From assembly GCA_963576565.1 (NCBI GenBank), contig OY755039.1:138507369-138571368 (forward strand): DNA of 64,000 nt. The letters run 5' to 3'. The notes below the pieces were generated by a model, which did no database searches, was not told where the DNA came from, and worked only from the letters and a program-made list of their open reading frames with translations. This DNA comes from Aspidapion aeneum (Eukaryota; Arthropoda; Insecta; Coleoptera; Brentidae). Positions 53,101 through 64,000 of the stretch are shown piece after piece (positions within the stretch are counted from its first letter, which is position 1; the number at the start of each line of letters is the position of its first letter). Position numbers and translations under genes: made by a program.

Positions 53101-56100
53101 AACTCGGTGCTTTTGTTTGTAAAATGTATAGTTTGCAACTTATGAATTTTTAAAATTTGGCTATATAAGGCTTATGTGATTATCATACCCTAAAAACCCA
53201 AAATGCCGTTTTTCCGAATCTTAAACCAAAGTGCATTTTTTTTGCATCTCCATCGCCACATGATGTCACAACTCGGTGCTTTTGTATGTAAAATGTATAG
53301 TTTGAAAGTTATGAATTTTTAAAATTTGGCTATATGAAGCTTATGTGATTATCATACCCTAAAAACCCAAAATGACGTTTTTCCGAATCTTAAACCAAAG
53401 TGCATTTTTTTCGCATCTCCATGACCACATGATGTCACAACTCGGTGCTTTTGTTTGTAAAATGTATAGTTTAAAAATTATGAATTTTTAAGATTTGGCT
53501 ATATGAGGCTATGTGATTATCATACCCTAAAAACCCAAAATGACGTTTTTCCGAATCTTAAACCAAAGTGCATTTTTTTCGCATCTCCATGGCCATATGA
53601 TGTCACAACTCGGTGCTTTTGTTTGTAAAATGTATAGTTTGAAAATTATGAATTTTTAAAATTTGGCTATATGAGGCTTATGTGATTATCATACCCTAAA
53701 AACCCAAAATGACGTTTTTCCGAATCTTAAACCAAAGTGCATTTTTTTCGCATCTCCATGGCCACATGATGTCACAACTCGGTGCTTTTGTTTGTAAAAT
53801 GTATAGTTTGCAACTTATGAATTTTTAAAATTTGGCTATATAAGGCTTATGTGATTATCATACCCTAAAAACCCAAAATGCCGTTTTTCCGAATCTTAAA
53901 CCAAAGTGCATTTTTTTTGCATCTCCATCGCCACATGATGTCACAACTCGGTGCTTTTGTATGTAAAATGTATAGTTTGAAAGTTATGAATTTTTAAAAT
54001 TTGGCTATATGAAGCTTATGTGATTATCATACCCTAAAAACCCAAAATGACGTTTTTCCGAATCTTAAACCAAAGTGCATTTTTTTCGCATCTCCATGGC
54101 CATATGATGTCACAACTCGGTGCTTTTGTTTGTAAAATGTATAGTTTGAAAATTATGAATTTTTAAAATTTGGCTATATGAGGCTTATGTGATTATCATA
54201 CCCTAAAAACCCAAAATGACGTTTTTCCGAATCTTAAACCAAAGTGCATTTTTTTCGCATCTCCATGACCCCATGATGTCACAACTCGGTGCTTTTGTTT
54301 GTAAAATGTATAGTTTGAAAATTATGAATTTTTAAAATTTGGCTATATGAGGCTTATGTGATTATCATACCCTAAAAACCCAAAATGACGTTTTTCCGAA
54401 TCTTAAACCAAAGTGCATTTTTTTCGCATCTCCATGGCCACATGATGTCACAACTCGGTGCTTTTGTTTGTAAAATGTATAGTTTGCAACTTATGAATTT
54501 TTAAAATTTGGCTATATGAGGCTTATGTGATTATCATACCCTAAAAACCCAAAATGACGTTTTTCCGAATCTTAAACCAAAGTGCATTTTTTTCGCATCT
54601 CCATGGCCACATGATGTCACAACTCGGTGCTTTTGTTTGTAAAATGTATAGTTTGAAAATTATGAATTTTTAAAATTTGGCTATATGAGGCTTATGTGAT
54701 TATCATACCCTAAAAACCCAAAATGACGTTTTTCCGAATCTTAAACCAAAGTGCATTTTTTTCGCATCTCCATGGCCACATGATGTCACAACTCGGTGCT
54801 TTTGTTTGTAAAATGTATAGTTTGCAACTTATGAATTTTTAAAATTTGGCTATATAAGGCTTATGTGATTATCATACCCTAAAAACCCAAAATGCCGTTT
54901 TTCCGAATCTTAAACCAAAGTGCATTTTTTTTGCATCTCCATCGCCACATGATGTCACAACTCGGTGCTTTTGTATGTAAAATGTATAGTTTGAAAGTTA
55001 TGAATTTTTAAAATTTGGCTATATGAGGCTTATGTGATTATCATACCCTAAAAACCCAAAATGCCGTTTTTCCGAATCTTAAACCAAAGTGCATTTTTTT
55101 TGCATCTCCATCGCCACATGATGTCACAACTCGGTGCTTTTGTTTGTAAAATGTATAGTTTAAAAATTATGAATTTTTAAGATTTGGCTATATGAGGCTA
55201 TGTGATTATCATACCCTAAAAACCCAAAATGACGTTTTTCCGAATCTTAAACCAAAGTGCATTTTTTTCGCATCTCCATGGCCATATGATGTCACAACTC
55301 GGTGCTTTTGTTTGTAAAATGTATAGTTTGAAAATTATGAATTTTTAAAATTTGGCTATATGAGGCTTATGTGATTATCATACCCTAAAAACCCAAAATG
55401 ACGTTTTTCCGAATCTTAAACCAAAGTGCATTTTTTTCGCATCTCCATGGCCACATGATGTCACAACTCGGTGCTTTTGTTTGTAAAATGTATAGTTTGC
55501 AACTTATGAATTTTTAAAATTTGGCTATATAAGGCTTATGTGATTATCATACCCTAAAAACCCAAAATGCCGTTTTTCCGAATCTTAAACCAAAGTGCAT
55601 TTTTTTCGCATCTCCATGGCCATATGATGTCACAACTCGGTGCTTTTGTTTGTAAAATGTATAGTTTGAAAATTATGAATTTTTAAAATTTGGCTATATG
55701 AGGCTTATGTGATTATCATACCCTAAAAACCCAAAATGACGTTTTTCCGAATCTTAAACCAAAGTGCATTTTGTTCGCATCTCCATGACCACATGATGTC
55801 ACAACTCGGTGCTTTTGTTTGTAAAATGTATAGTTTAAAAATTATGAATTTTTAAGATTTGGCTATATGAGGCTTATGTGATTCTTAGACACTAAAAACC
55901 CAAAATGACGTTTTTCCGAATCTTAAACCAAAGTGCATTTTTTTCGCATCTCCATGGCCACATGATGTCACAACTCGGTGCTTTTGTTTGTAAAATGTAT
56001 AGTTTAAAAATTATGAATTTTTAAAATTTGGCTATATGAGGCTTATGTGATTATCATACCCTAAAAACCCAAAATGACGTTTTTCCGAATCTTAAACCAA

Positions 56101-59100
56101 ATTGCATTTTTTTCGCATCTCCATGACCACATGATGTCACAACTCGGTGCTTTTGTTTGTAAAATGTATAGTTTAAAAATTATGAATTTTTAAAATTTGG
56201 CTATATGAGGCTATGTGATTATCATACCCTAAAAACCCAAAATGACGTTTTTCCGAATCTTAAACCAAAGTGCATTTTTTTTGCATCTCCATCGCCACAT
56301 GATGTCACAACTTGGTGCTTTTGTATGTAAAATGTATAGTTTGAAAGTTATGAATTTTTAAAATTTGGCTATATGAGGCTTATGTGATTATCATACCCTA
56401 AAAACCCAAAATGACGTTTTTCCGAATCTTAAACCAAAGTGCATTTTTTTCGCATCTCCATGGCCACATGATGTCACAACTCGGTGCTTTTGTTTGTAAA
56501 ATGTATAGTTTGCAACTTATGAATTTTTAAAATTTGGCTATATAAGGCTTATGTGATTATCATACCCTAAAAACCCAAAATGCCGTTTTTCCGAATCTTA
56601 AACCAAAGTGCATTTTTTTTGCATCTCCATCGCCACATGATGTCACAACTCGGTGCTTTTGTATGTAAAATGTATAGTTTGAAAGTTATGAATTTTTAAA
56701 ATTTGGCTATATGAGGCTTATGTGATTATCATACCCTAAAAACCCAAAATGACGTTTTTCCGAATCTTAAACCAAAGTGCATTTTTTTCGCATCTCCATG
56801 GCCACATGATGTCACAACTCGGTGCTTTTGTTTGTAAAATGTATAGTTTGCAACTTATGAATTTTTAAAATTTGGCTATATAAGGCTTATGTGATTATCA
56901 TACCCTAAAAACCCAAAATGCCGTTTTTCCGAATCTTAAACCAAAGTGCATTTTTTTTGCATCTCCATCGCCACATGATGTCACAACTCGGTGCTTTTGT
57001 ATGTAAAATGTATAGTTTGAAAGTTATGAATTTTTAAAATTTGGCTATATGAGGCTTATGTGATTATCATACCCTAAAAACCCAAAATGACGTTTTTCCG
57101 AATCTTAAACCAAAGTGCATTTTTTTCGCATCTCCATGGCCACATGATGTCACAACTCGGTGCTTTTGTTTGTAAAATGTATAGTTTGCAACTTATGAAT
57201 TTTTAAAATTTGGCTATATAAGGCTTATGTGATTATCATACCCTAAAAACCCAAAATGCCGTTTTTCCGAATCTTAAACCAAAGTGCATTTTTTTTGCAT
57301 CTCCATCGCCACATGATGTCACAACTCGGTGCTTTTGTATGTAAAATGTATAGTTTGAAAATTATGAATTTTTAAAATTTGGCTATATGAGGCTTATGTG
57401 ATTATCATACCCTAAAAACCCAAAATGACGTTTTTCCGAATCTTAAACCAAAGTGCATTTTTTTCGCATCTCCATGGCCACATGATGTCACAACTCGGTG
57501 CTTTTGTTTGTAAAATGTATAGTTTGCAACTTATGAATTTTTAAAATTTGGCTATATGAGGCTTATGTGATTATCATACCCTAAAAACCCAAAATGACGT
57601 TTTTCCGAATCTTAAACCAAAGTGCATTTTTTTCGCATCTCCATGGCCACATGATGTCACAACTCGGTGCTTTTGTTTGTAAAATGTATAGTTTGCAACT
57701 TATGAATTTTTAAAATTTGGCTATATAAGGCTTATGTGATTATCATACCCTAAAAACCCAAAATGCCGTTTTTCCGAATCTTAAACCAAAGTGCATTTTT
57801 TTTGCATCTCCATCGCCACATGATGTCACAACTCGGTGCTTTTGTATGTAAAATGTATAGTTTGAAAGTTATGAATTTTTAAAATTTGGCTATATGAAGC
57901 TTATGTGATTATCATACCCTAAAAACCCAAAATGACGTTTTTCCGAATCTTAAACCAAAGTGCATTTTTTTCGCATCTCCATGACCACATGATGTCACAA
58001 CTCGGTGCTTTTGTTTGTAAAATGTATAGTTTAAAAATTATGAATTTTTAAGATTTGGCTATATGAGGCTATGTGATTATCATACCCTAAAAACCCAAAA
58101 TGACGTTTTTCCGAATCTTAAACCAAAGTGCATTTTTTTCGCATCTCCATGGCCATATGATGTCACAACTCGGTGCTTTTGTTTGTAAAATGTATAGTTT
58201 GAAAATTATGAATTTTTAAAATTTGGCTATATGAGGCTTATGTGATTCTTAGACACTAAAAACCCAAAATGACGTTTTTCCGAATCTTAAACCAAAGTGC
58301 ATTTTTTTCGCATCTCCATGGCCACATGATGTCACAACTCGGTGCTTTTGTTTGTAAAATGTATAGTTTAAAAATTATGAATTTTTAAAATTTGGCTATA
58401 TGAGGCTTATGTGATTATCATACCCTAAAAACCCAAAATGACGTTTTTCCGAATCTTAAACCAAATTGCATTTTTTTCGCATCTCCATGACCACATGATG
58501 TCACAACTCGGTGCTTTTGTTTGTAAAATGTATAGTTTAAAAATTATGAATTTTTAAAATTTGGCTATATGAGGCTATGTGATTATCATACCCTAAAAAC
58601 CCAAAATGACGTTTTTCCGAATCTTAAACCAAAGTGCATTTTTTTTGCATCTCCATCGCCACATGATGTCACAACTTGGTGCTTTTGTTTGTAAAATGTA
58701 TAGTTTAAAAATTATGAATTTTTAAAATTTGGCTATATGAGGCTTATGTGATTATCATACCCTAAAAACCCAAAATGCCGTTTTTCCGAATCTTAAACCA
58801 AAGTGCATTTTTTTTGCATCTCCATCGCCACATGATGTCACAACTCGGTGCTTTTGTTTGTAAAATATATAGTTTGAAAATTATGATTTTTTAAAATTTG
58901 GCTATATGAGGCTTATGTGATTATCATACCCTAAAAACCCAAAATGCCGTTTTTCCGAATCTTAAACCAAAGTGCATTTTTTTCGCATCTCCATGGCCAC
59001 ATGATGTCACAACTCGGTGCTTTTGTTTGTAAAATGTATAGTTTGAAAATTATGAATTTTTAAAATTTGGCTATATGAGGCTTATGTGATTATCATACCC

Positions 59101-60626
59101 TAAAAACCCAAAATGACGTTTTTCCGAATCTTAAACCAAAGTGCATTTTTTTCGCATCTCCATGGCCACATGATGTCACAACTCGGTGCTTTTGTTTGTA
59201 AAATGTATAGTTTGAAAATTATGAATTTTTAAAATTTGGCTATATGAGGCTATGTGATTATCATACCCTAAAAACTCAAAATGACGTTTTTCCGAATCTT
59301 AAACCAAAGTGCATTTTTTTCGCATCTCCATGACCACATGATGTCACAACTTGGTGCTTTTGTTTGTAAAATGTATAGTTTAAAAATTATGAATTTTTAA
59401 AATTTGGCTATATGAGGCTTATGTGATTATCATACCCTAAAAACCCAAAATGACGTTTTTCCGAATCTTAAACCAAAGTGCATTTTTTTCGCATCTCCAT
59501 GAGCACATGATGTCACAACTTGGTGCTTTTGTTTGTAAAATATATAGTTTGAAAATTATGAATTTTTAAAATTTGGCTATATGAGGCTTATGTGATTATC
59601 ATACCCTAAAAACCCAAAATGACGTTTTTCCGAATCTTAAACCAAAGTGCATCTTTTTCGCATCTCCATGGCCACATGATGTCACAACTCGCTGCTTTTG
59701 TTTGTAAAATGTATAGTTTGAAAATTATGAATTTTTAAAATTTGGCTATATGAGGCTTATGTGATTATCATACCCTAAAAACCCAAAATGCCGTTTTTCC
59801 GAATCTTAAACCAAAGTGCATTTTTTTCGCATCTCCAGGGCCACATGATGTCACAACTTGGTGCTTTTGTTTGTAAAATGCATAGTTTCAAAATTATGAA
59901 TTTTGAAAATTTGGCGATATGAGGCTTATGTGATTATCATACCCTAAAACCCAAAATGACGTTTTTCCGAATCTTAAACCAAATTGCATTTTTTCGCATC
60001 TCCAGGGCCACATGATGTCACAACTTGGTGCTTTTGTTTGTAAAATGCATAGTTTCAAAATTATGAATTTTGAAAATTTGGCGATATGAGCTTATGTGAT
60101 TTTTATACCCTAAAAACCCAAAATGACGTTTTTCCGAATGTTAAACAAAAGTACGTTTTTTTTCGCATCTCCTCGCACATTATACCACAAATTGGTGCTT
60201 TTGTTTGTAAATTGTATTGTTTGAAAATTATGAATTTTTAAAATTTGGCGATATGAGGCTTATGTAATTTTCATACCCAAAAAACCCAAAATGACGTCTT
60301 TCCTGACCTTAAACCCAAATGCGTTTTTTTTTGCATCTTTATGACCATATGATACCACAACTTGGTGCCTTTGTCTGTAAAATCTATAGTTTAAAAAATA
60401 TGAATTTTTAAAATTGTACTCTAAAAACCCAAAATGCCGTTTTTCGAATCTTAAACCAAAGTGCGTTTTTTTTTCGCATCTCCATGGCCACACACACCAC
60501 AACACGGTGCTTTTGTTCGTAAAATGTGTAGTTTAAAAAATGTGAATTTTAAAACTTTGGGATTTTATACCCTTTATACGCTAAAAAACCCAAAAATATA
60601 GTTTTCCAAATCTCAACCCAAACTGC
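35120..60626. repeat. 169-bp satellite DNA array, about 150 monomers
   Basis: Head-to-tail copies of a monomer starting CCCTAAAAACCCAAAATGAC and including CCATGGCCACATGATGTCAC, GGTGCTTTTGTTTGTAAAAT and GGCTATATGAGGCTTATGTG. Most monomers are 169-170 bp; a 168-bp class lacks TT in GAGGCTTATG. Variant sites include GACG/GCCG after AAAAT, 7 or 8 T before CGCATC, TTGCAACTT/TTGAAAATT, ATGAGG/ATAAGG and GGCCAC/CGCCAC. The first monomer at the left is a little diverged; the last few at the right (59.8-60.6 kb) are clearly decayed. There is no coding function; one 73-codon frame arises at a monomer junction deletion near 43546. Confidence 0.97.
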
Positions 60627-60676
60627 TGTCTATTATATTGATTTTCCCAGGGCTCCAAAATATTTAGGCCAACCCG

Positions 60677-62696
60677 TCCAGACAGCACAAATACGTACTA
60701 TGTACGTACCTGGTACGCAACTCTGCGATGTAGTGTACGTACATGGTACGTACATTTTTGGACCACATATCGTCGTTGATCTTACAAACTGACGTAACTC
60801 ATTTATTGCAATTTTACAAGAGTATCTTGAATTACGTCTATTCGTGAAAGCGAAAATATGAATGTTTTGAGAAACGACAAAGGAATAACATCGTACTGCT
60901 TTAAAACCTATAGCATTTGAGTTACGATACTTTGTGAGATAAAAGAACGACACAAATAAGGTAGTATTATGGTCTTATCTCTACTGTTTCTAAGATCGAA
61001 GACGATATGTACTTCGAAGGGACGCAACTTTAGCCATTATTTTTCTTCGATTTGTACGTACTATGGACCTACTGAAAAATCTTGTACTAGGTACGTCCAA
61101 TTAAACGTAAAATGTACGTACTCCAGACGTACATGCTACGTATATAGAACATAAATAGTACGTATCCTAGACGTACATGGTACGTACATAGGAAATCAAA
61201 TTAAAATAAAGAAAGTGAGGGATATGGACTAGTTACCGTTTAAAACCATTCCGGCTTCCTGAACATTCCTACTTTAGAGTGGATCGTCCAGTTTTACCTC
61301 GAGACTCGAAGGTAGATTTGACGTTTGTTTTGCTTGATTTAATATTTAAGTAATATATCCCTAACAATGTCGTTAAATGTTAACTAATCCTTTGTTAAAT
61401 GTTCGAAAGGGCATCTCTAAAATGAACGTACTATATACGTACAGGGTGTCCCAAATTGGACACTTTTACAGGGTTTAAGGTACTTCTAGGAGAGACAGAG
61501 AAAAACTGACCACGCATTGCGAGGCTCAAATTTCAAGAGAAGACTTATAGTGAAAACCGCATTTTGAAATATCGTCTCGTCTTTGAGCTACGGGCGCTTT
61601 TTGAAAAGTCTGCATTTTGGAGGGTCTATAACTTCGTTATTATTGGAAATATTGATTTAGAGTAAATTGCAATTTTATAGACTTTGTCACGGGGAATTCA
61701 ACCGCTAAATTAAATTTTAACTGTCACTTTTAGTTTTTGAGAGGTGACATAAAGTTGCATTTTTTTCTTATGGAATGGCCTATATTTTAATTAATTTTGG
61801 AATTCGTCATTGAATTCTTTTCAAAATGATGTATCATATGTCATAGTTTGATTGAGCGGTTTCGGAGATAATTAAAAAATTTTATTTGTGTCTAGTGTAC
61901 GTTGAATGACGTCATGCACCATTGACGTGAAAGCCTTGCCGTCAAATCCTACTTCAATGCACCTATAGTTTTGTTGTCTTATACTATGCAAATCAAGTTG
62001 GCGTGTCTTGGCGTTTTGTCATTGTTTTCAATTGTTTAAACAATTTGACATTTACGCTTTGATATGAAATTATTTTGCACAAAAGCGTTTTAATTTTATT
62101 TTGAAATATGTATAATTTTTTTTTACTTTTTATAACTAGGCTTTGAGGGCGGCCGTCAGCTGAATTATAATTTTTTCCAAACCAGCCTTACTATATTTCT
62201 GACTGTGTAAAATAATAAAAATACTGGAGTGCCTTTACCTGCCTCAGCAGGAAATCATAGCGCACTAGAAATAAGTGAAAAAGCTGAATATCTCCTAAAC
62301 CGCTCAATCAAACTATGACATATGATACATCATTTTGAAAAGAATAAAATATAGGCCATTCTTCTCAAAAACTAAAAGTGACAGTTGAAATTTAATTTAG
62401 CGGTTGAATTCCCCGTGACAAAGTCTATAAAATTGCAATTTACTCTAAATCAATATTTCCAATAATAACGAAGTTATAGACCCCCTCCAAAATGCAGACT
62501 TTTCAAAAAGTCCCCGTAGCTCAAAGACGAGACGATATTTCAAAATGCGGTTTTCACTATAAGTCTTCTCTTGAAATTTGAGCCTCGCAATGCGTGGTCA
62601 GTTTTTCTCTGTCTCCCCTAGAAGTACGTTAAACCCCCTAAAAGTGCCCAATTTGAGACACCCTGTACGTCCCTGAGACGAAGTGTGCTGTCTGGG
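60677..62696. mobile_element. Inverted-repeat element with CCAGACAGCAC ends and TACGTAC-rich interior
   Basis: TCCAGACAGCAC near 60677 pairs with GTGCTGTCTGGG ending 62696. The interior up to 61440 has many palindromic TACGTAC, GGTACGTAC and ATGTACGTAC motifs (for example 60700-60750 and 61085-61190). A mariner-like palindrome (61440-62667) is inserted near its right end. No transposase is recognised. Confidence 0.65.
61440..62667. mobile_element. Mariner-like long palindromic element, copy B
   Basis: The ends TACAGGGTGTCCCAAATTGG and AATTTGAGACACCCTGTA match copy A at 15281-16561, with the same long inverted arms. It is somewhat shorter because of a deletion near 62345-62365 in the right arm. 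The TA at both borders fits Tc1/mariner-type insertion. Confidence 0.8.
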
Positions 62697-62728
62697 TATA
62701 ATACAAAAATTCCTAATTTTGAAAGAAG

Positions 62729-62870
62729 ACAGCTGTTCTTATAATGCGAAACTGTCAGAATAGTGTCCGGCACAATTACTGCCTGGCTTTATTGCAATAA
62801 GTCCCTATTGGAATAAAGTCATGCAGTAATAGTGTGGGGCCGTATTTTGACAGTTTTGCATATACAGCTT
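62729..62870. mobile_element. Small palindromic MITE
   Basis: ACTGTCAGAATAGTGTCCGG at 62751 pairs with sequence ending TATTTTGACAGT at 62854; pairing extends outward to GCTGTTC-type sequence. A third, partial copy of one arm (CTGTCAAAATACTGCC, GGCTTTATTCCAATAAG) lies at about 63010-63075. Confidence 0.6.
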
Positions 62871-63149
62871 AATCTTTTAACATAAGGATTTTGTTTACTA
62901 TATACGAACCGAAATAATGACTGTCGACTATAATTATAGATAAATAAACGACTTAGTGTTAAATTCGACTTTGATTAGCCAATTTTGAAAGATCAACTAT
63001 CAGCCTGCAATGTAAATCTGTCAAAATACTGCCTGACACTAATATTGCATGGCTTTATTCCAATAAGTTCCTAATAACACGGTCAACTCATGCAAGAAAA
63101 CATTTTATCAAGACCCTGTATTTACGTGGCTCGCTCGGGGCTGTTATCG

Positions 63150-63163
63150 GTTTCCTAGGCAAC
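63150..63163. promoter_or_regulatory. RFX X-box-like site
   Basis: GTTTCCTAGGCAAC is two inverted half-sites separated by two bases, close to the RFX consensus (GTTNCC-NN-GGNAAC). It is 40-60 bp upstream of candidate initiators (TCAGTC at 63204, TCAGTT at 63211) and 248 bp upstream of the ATG at 63411. The match is by eye, and the centre is TA instead of the usual AT. Confidence 0.45.
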
Positions 63164-63194
63164 GTTTTTCTTTTGTTTAACAAACCGACCGCGC

Positions 63195-63410
63195 TTCACC
63201 CACTCAGTCATCAGTTACGGCGACTCTCCGGCGAATTTTCAATTGCAACCGAAAATGTCGGCAATAATTTTTGCAAGTTTTATGTGATTTTTTAATGTTT
63301 TTTGCGGCAAAAAGTGTGTAATTAATTGGAGAAGACTCCAAGGAACATTTTAAAAGTAATTTTTTTGAACAATTTGCGTGAAAATAGGGATTTTGGAGGG
63401 TTGAAAAAAG
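63195..63410 (+). promoter_or_regulatory. Putative core promoter and 5' UTR
   Basis: A locally GC-richer stretch with CpGs (GCGCTTCACC, TTACGGCGACTCTCCGGCG) stands out from the AT-rich surroundings and carries the arthropod initiator motif TCAGT twice. It leads to the ATG at 63411. Confidence 0.4.
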
Positions 63411-63461
63411 ATGGCCTTGAGAAATTCTCCGGAGGTTTGGATTGAAATAGAAGCCGTACAG
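63411..63461 (+). CDS. Putative first coding exon of an unrecognised gene
   Basis: ATG with an A/G-rich upstream context (AAAAAAGATGG) opens 17 codons, MALRNSPEVWIEIEAVQ, ending exactly at CAG followed by the donor GTAATA. Codon use is balanced compared with the surrounding AT-rich DNA. I do not recognise the protein; the next exon lies outside the window. If real, the gene is antiparallel to ETFDH. Confidence 0.45.
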
Positions 63462-64000
63462 GTAATAATATAAATAAATTAATTCGTTTAGACTGGACCA
63501 GATTCGTGCGGAAAAAAATTTTCGTGGACAATTTTAATATTTTTTCTTGTGAAAAACTGTAAAAAGGAATGCGATTAAATCAGGACGACGACTCAAATCA
63601 GCCAGGTGAAAAGTGCACCATGACCATAATTTTTAAGGAATTTCCTTTAAATTTGCATGCATTCCAGAGGCCATGTTTTTCAAAGCCCTGCAGCTCCTTC
63701 TGGGGGACTATTCTTGAGATATTTTCGAAGTTTTTATTAGATTTTTATACAAATTTATACTTTTTAGGAATAGACTCTCTTTATTTTCTGGTGCATGCTA
63801 AATCAATAATTTATTTTGCCTTATTTGGTCATGAATTGCAACAACGGACTGTGATTGGTTGAAAATTCATTGGAATTCACTGATAAGAGGTGTTGAATTT
63901 TTTTTGGTACAGTTTTTTTTTACCAAAGCGTCTTTTAATTAACTAAACTTGTTTAAAAATTTACTCGGGAATAATTTTTGAGATTTTTTTTTATTTCGCG
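63462..64000 (+). other. Putative first intron, no features recognised
   Basis: AT-rich sequence with no convincing acceptor-exon pair. A 97-codon open frame at 63569-63862 has no recognisable domain. Confidence 0.35.

Noticed and set aside
35120..60626. CRISPR array or repeat-spacer locus
   Set aside because: Repeats are contiguous 169-bp monomers with no unique spacers, in a eukaryotic genome.
35120..60626. Centromere with CENP-B-like box
   Set aside because: The monomer length would fit, but I could not find a CENP-B box-like motif and the array is next to a housekeeping exon; centromere identity cannot be claimed.
60633..60953. 106-codon minus-strand frame as an ETFDH upstream exon
   Set aside because: It shows no ETF-QO motifs and lies in the TACGTAC-rich repeat element.
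1..64000. tRNA or rRNA genes
   Set aside because: No cloverleaf with a convincing T-loop box or conserved rRNA segment was seen on either strand by eye.

Overview
This is an AT-rich piece of an arthropod, almost certainly insect, nuclear genome. The evidence is spliced genes, BEL/Pao, Penelope-like, RTE-like and CR1-group retroelements, many inverted-repeat DNA elements and a large ~169-bp satellite. A beetle is my guess from the element mix, but no sequence here proves the order.

Host genes. (1) The last six coding exons of ETFDH (electron transfer flavoprotein-ubiquinone oxidoreductase) lie on the minus strand between 35073 and 11453. All splice phases agree, and the exons encode about the C-terminal 381 residues, including the 4Fe-4S cysteines. 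(2) The last coding exon of an NSE3/MAGE-family gene is on the plus strand at 8354-8673, tail-to-tail with ETFDH. (3) A plausible first coding exon of an unrecognised plus-strand gene is at 63411-63461, behind a GC-richer promoter-like segment with an RFX X-box-like site. Everything else is introns, intergenic DNA and repeats.

Layout. 1-4.1 kb: decayed BEL/Pao gag-pol with its 3' LTR. 4.4-8.3 kb: MITEs, a large foldback element, a hAT-type element and a 93-bp Penelope remnant with a 12-bp duplication. 8.35-8.67 kb: MAGE exon. 8.9-11.4 kb: nested MITEs, including a PIF/Harbinger deletion derivative and a hAT MITE with a clean 8-bp duplication 28 bp past the ETFDH stop codon. 11.45-35.07 kb: ETFDH exons, whose introns hold two Penelope-like elements, a foldback element with TATCG-type tandem arms, a 1.28-kb mariner-like palindrome, a 41-bp minisatellite, an RTE-like LINE, a tandem array of 271-bp units made from the Pao integrase C-terminus, an apparently intact 5.0-kb CR1-group LINE inserted into that array, and a 1.4-kb foldback element. 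35.1-60.6 kb: about 150 tandem copies of the 169-bp satellite. 60.7-62.9 kb: nested inverted-repeat elements. 63.1-64 kb: the putative new gene start.

The most interesting items are the LINE at 27.8-32.8 kb (first ORF with a catalytically complete OTU protease domain plus zinc fingers, joined to the endonuclease/RT frame at a T TTT TTA slippery heptamer), the 25.5-kb satellite immediately upstream of an ETFDH exon, and the higher-order tandem array built from an integrase fragment. Coordinates of repeat ends are read by eye and may be off by a few bases; family names rest on motif recognition, not on searches.
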